Shown: piece after piece, positions 5,275-5,388 of the stretch | Numbering within the stretch: the first letter of the stretch is position 1 | How the letters are laid out: each line of letters opens with the position of its first letter | Source: Bacteroidota bacterium | GTDB taxonomy: Bacteria; Bacteroidota; Ignavibacteria; UBA10030; UBA8401 | NCBI GenBank assembly: GCA_030824175.1 | Contig: JAVBYH010000339.1 | Location: 1-5,388 of the forward strand | Direction: 5' to 3' | DNA: 5,388 nucleotides | Translations under genes and position numbers: made by a program | The notes under the pieces: generated by a model | The model's database searches: none | Told to the model about the DNA's origin: nothing | What the model saw: the letters and a program-made list of their open reading frames with translations, nothing else

Positions 5275-5388
5275 ATGAACTCATTGCTCCGGTCACTCCC
5301 GCTCATGCTCCTCGCCGCCTCATGCGTTCTCCGTGCAGGCGAGAAGGTCACCACATTGTATGTGTCGCCGTCCGGCAGCGACTCGTGG
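5275..5388 (+). CDS. Secreted protein, N-terminus only (possible beta-helix/surface protein)
   Basis: Only 38 codons lie in the window and the frame runs off the edge. Residues 1-21 form a signal peptide: short polar start, Arg6, a hydrophobic core LPLMLLAASCVL, and a possible signal-peptidase cut after LRA (residue 21). Cys17 after AAS is a weak lipobox alternative. The mature start, EKVTTLYVSPSGSDSW, resembles the TYYVSPSGNDSNSG-type opening of many secreted right-handed beta-helix or pectate-lyase-like proteins; that match rests on about 12 residues. The ATG lacks a Shine-Dalgarno sequence. An in-frame GTG at 5200 would place 25 mostly polar residues before the signal peptide and is less likely. 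An in-frame stop at 5191 limits any further extension. The gene is divergent from the cobalamin operon. Confidence 0.7.
   Translation, partial: MNSLLRSLPLMLLAASCVLRAGEKVTTLYVSPSGSDSW

Overview
The window (5,388 bp, GC-rich) comes from a bacterial chromosome and carries three units. The organism cannot be fixed from this sequence. A cobalamin-riboswitch-controlled DUF6580/cobU pair, a KdpD-type kinase without its N-terminal sensor, and mixed use of Shine-Dalgarno and SD-less starts would fit a GC-rich member of the Bacteroidota/Chlorobiota/Ignavibacteria neighbourhood. This is a low-confidence guess. The promoters resemble the ordinary TTGACA/TATAAT type, which argues against a classical Bacteroides-type promoter.

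Left part (1-3481, + strand): the 3' two-thirds of an APC-superfamily permease with a soluble C-terminal tail of about 150 residues, then a 94-bp gap, then a two-gene operon. The operon encodes a short KdpD-like sensor kinase (DUF4118-GAF-HisKA-HATPase) and a KdpE-like response regulator that overlap by ATGA. The gap holds a strong stem-loop and a promoter-like -10 placed so close to the kinase ATG that the message may be leaderless. The start codon also sits at the centre of a perfect 7-bp inverted repeat. The likely theme is potassium or osmotic homeostasis: a permease controlled by, or sensed together with, a Kdp-type two-component system. No kdpFABC genes are in view.

Middle (3468-3572): the convergent kdpE/cobU junction consists of a 39-bp imperfect tandem repeat plus a shorter degenerate third copy. 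These repeats supply the stop codons of both genes.

Right part (3538-5108, - strand): a complete corrinoid-responsive operon. In transcription order it has a TTGACA-17-TATATT promoter with a palindrome in the spacer, a cobalamin riboswitch with all the hallmark motifs, a Rho-independent terminator, a DUF6580 multi-span membrane protein, and cobU overlapping it by ATGA. When cobalamin is plentiful the leader should terminate. When it is scarce, the membrane protein (candidate corrinoid transporter) and the cobinamide kinase/guanylyltransferase (corrinoid salvage) should be made.

Far right (5161-5388, + strand): a divergent promoter candidate and the first 38 codons of an exported protein whose mature N-terminus resembles that of right-handed beta-helix or surface proteins. 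Its body lies outside the window.
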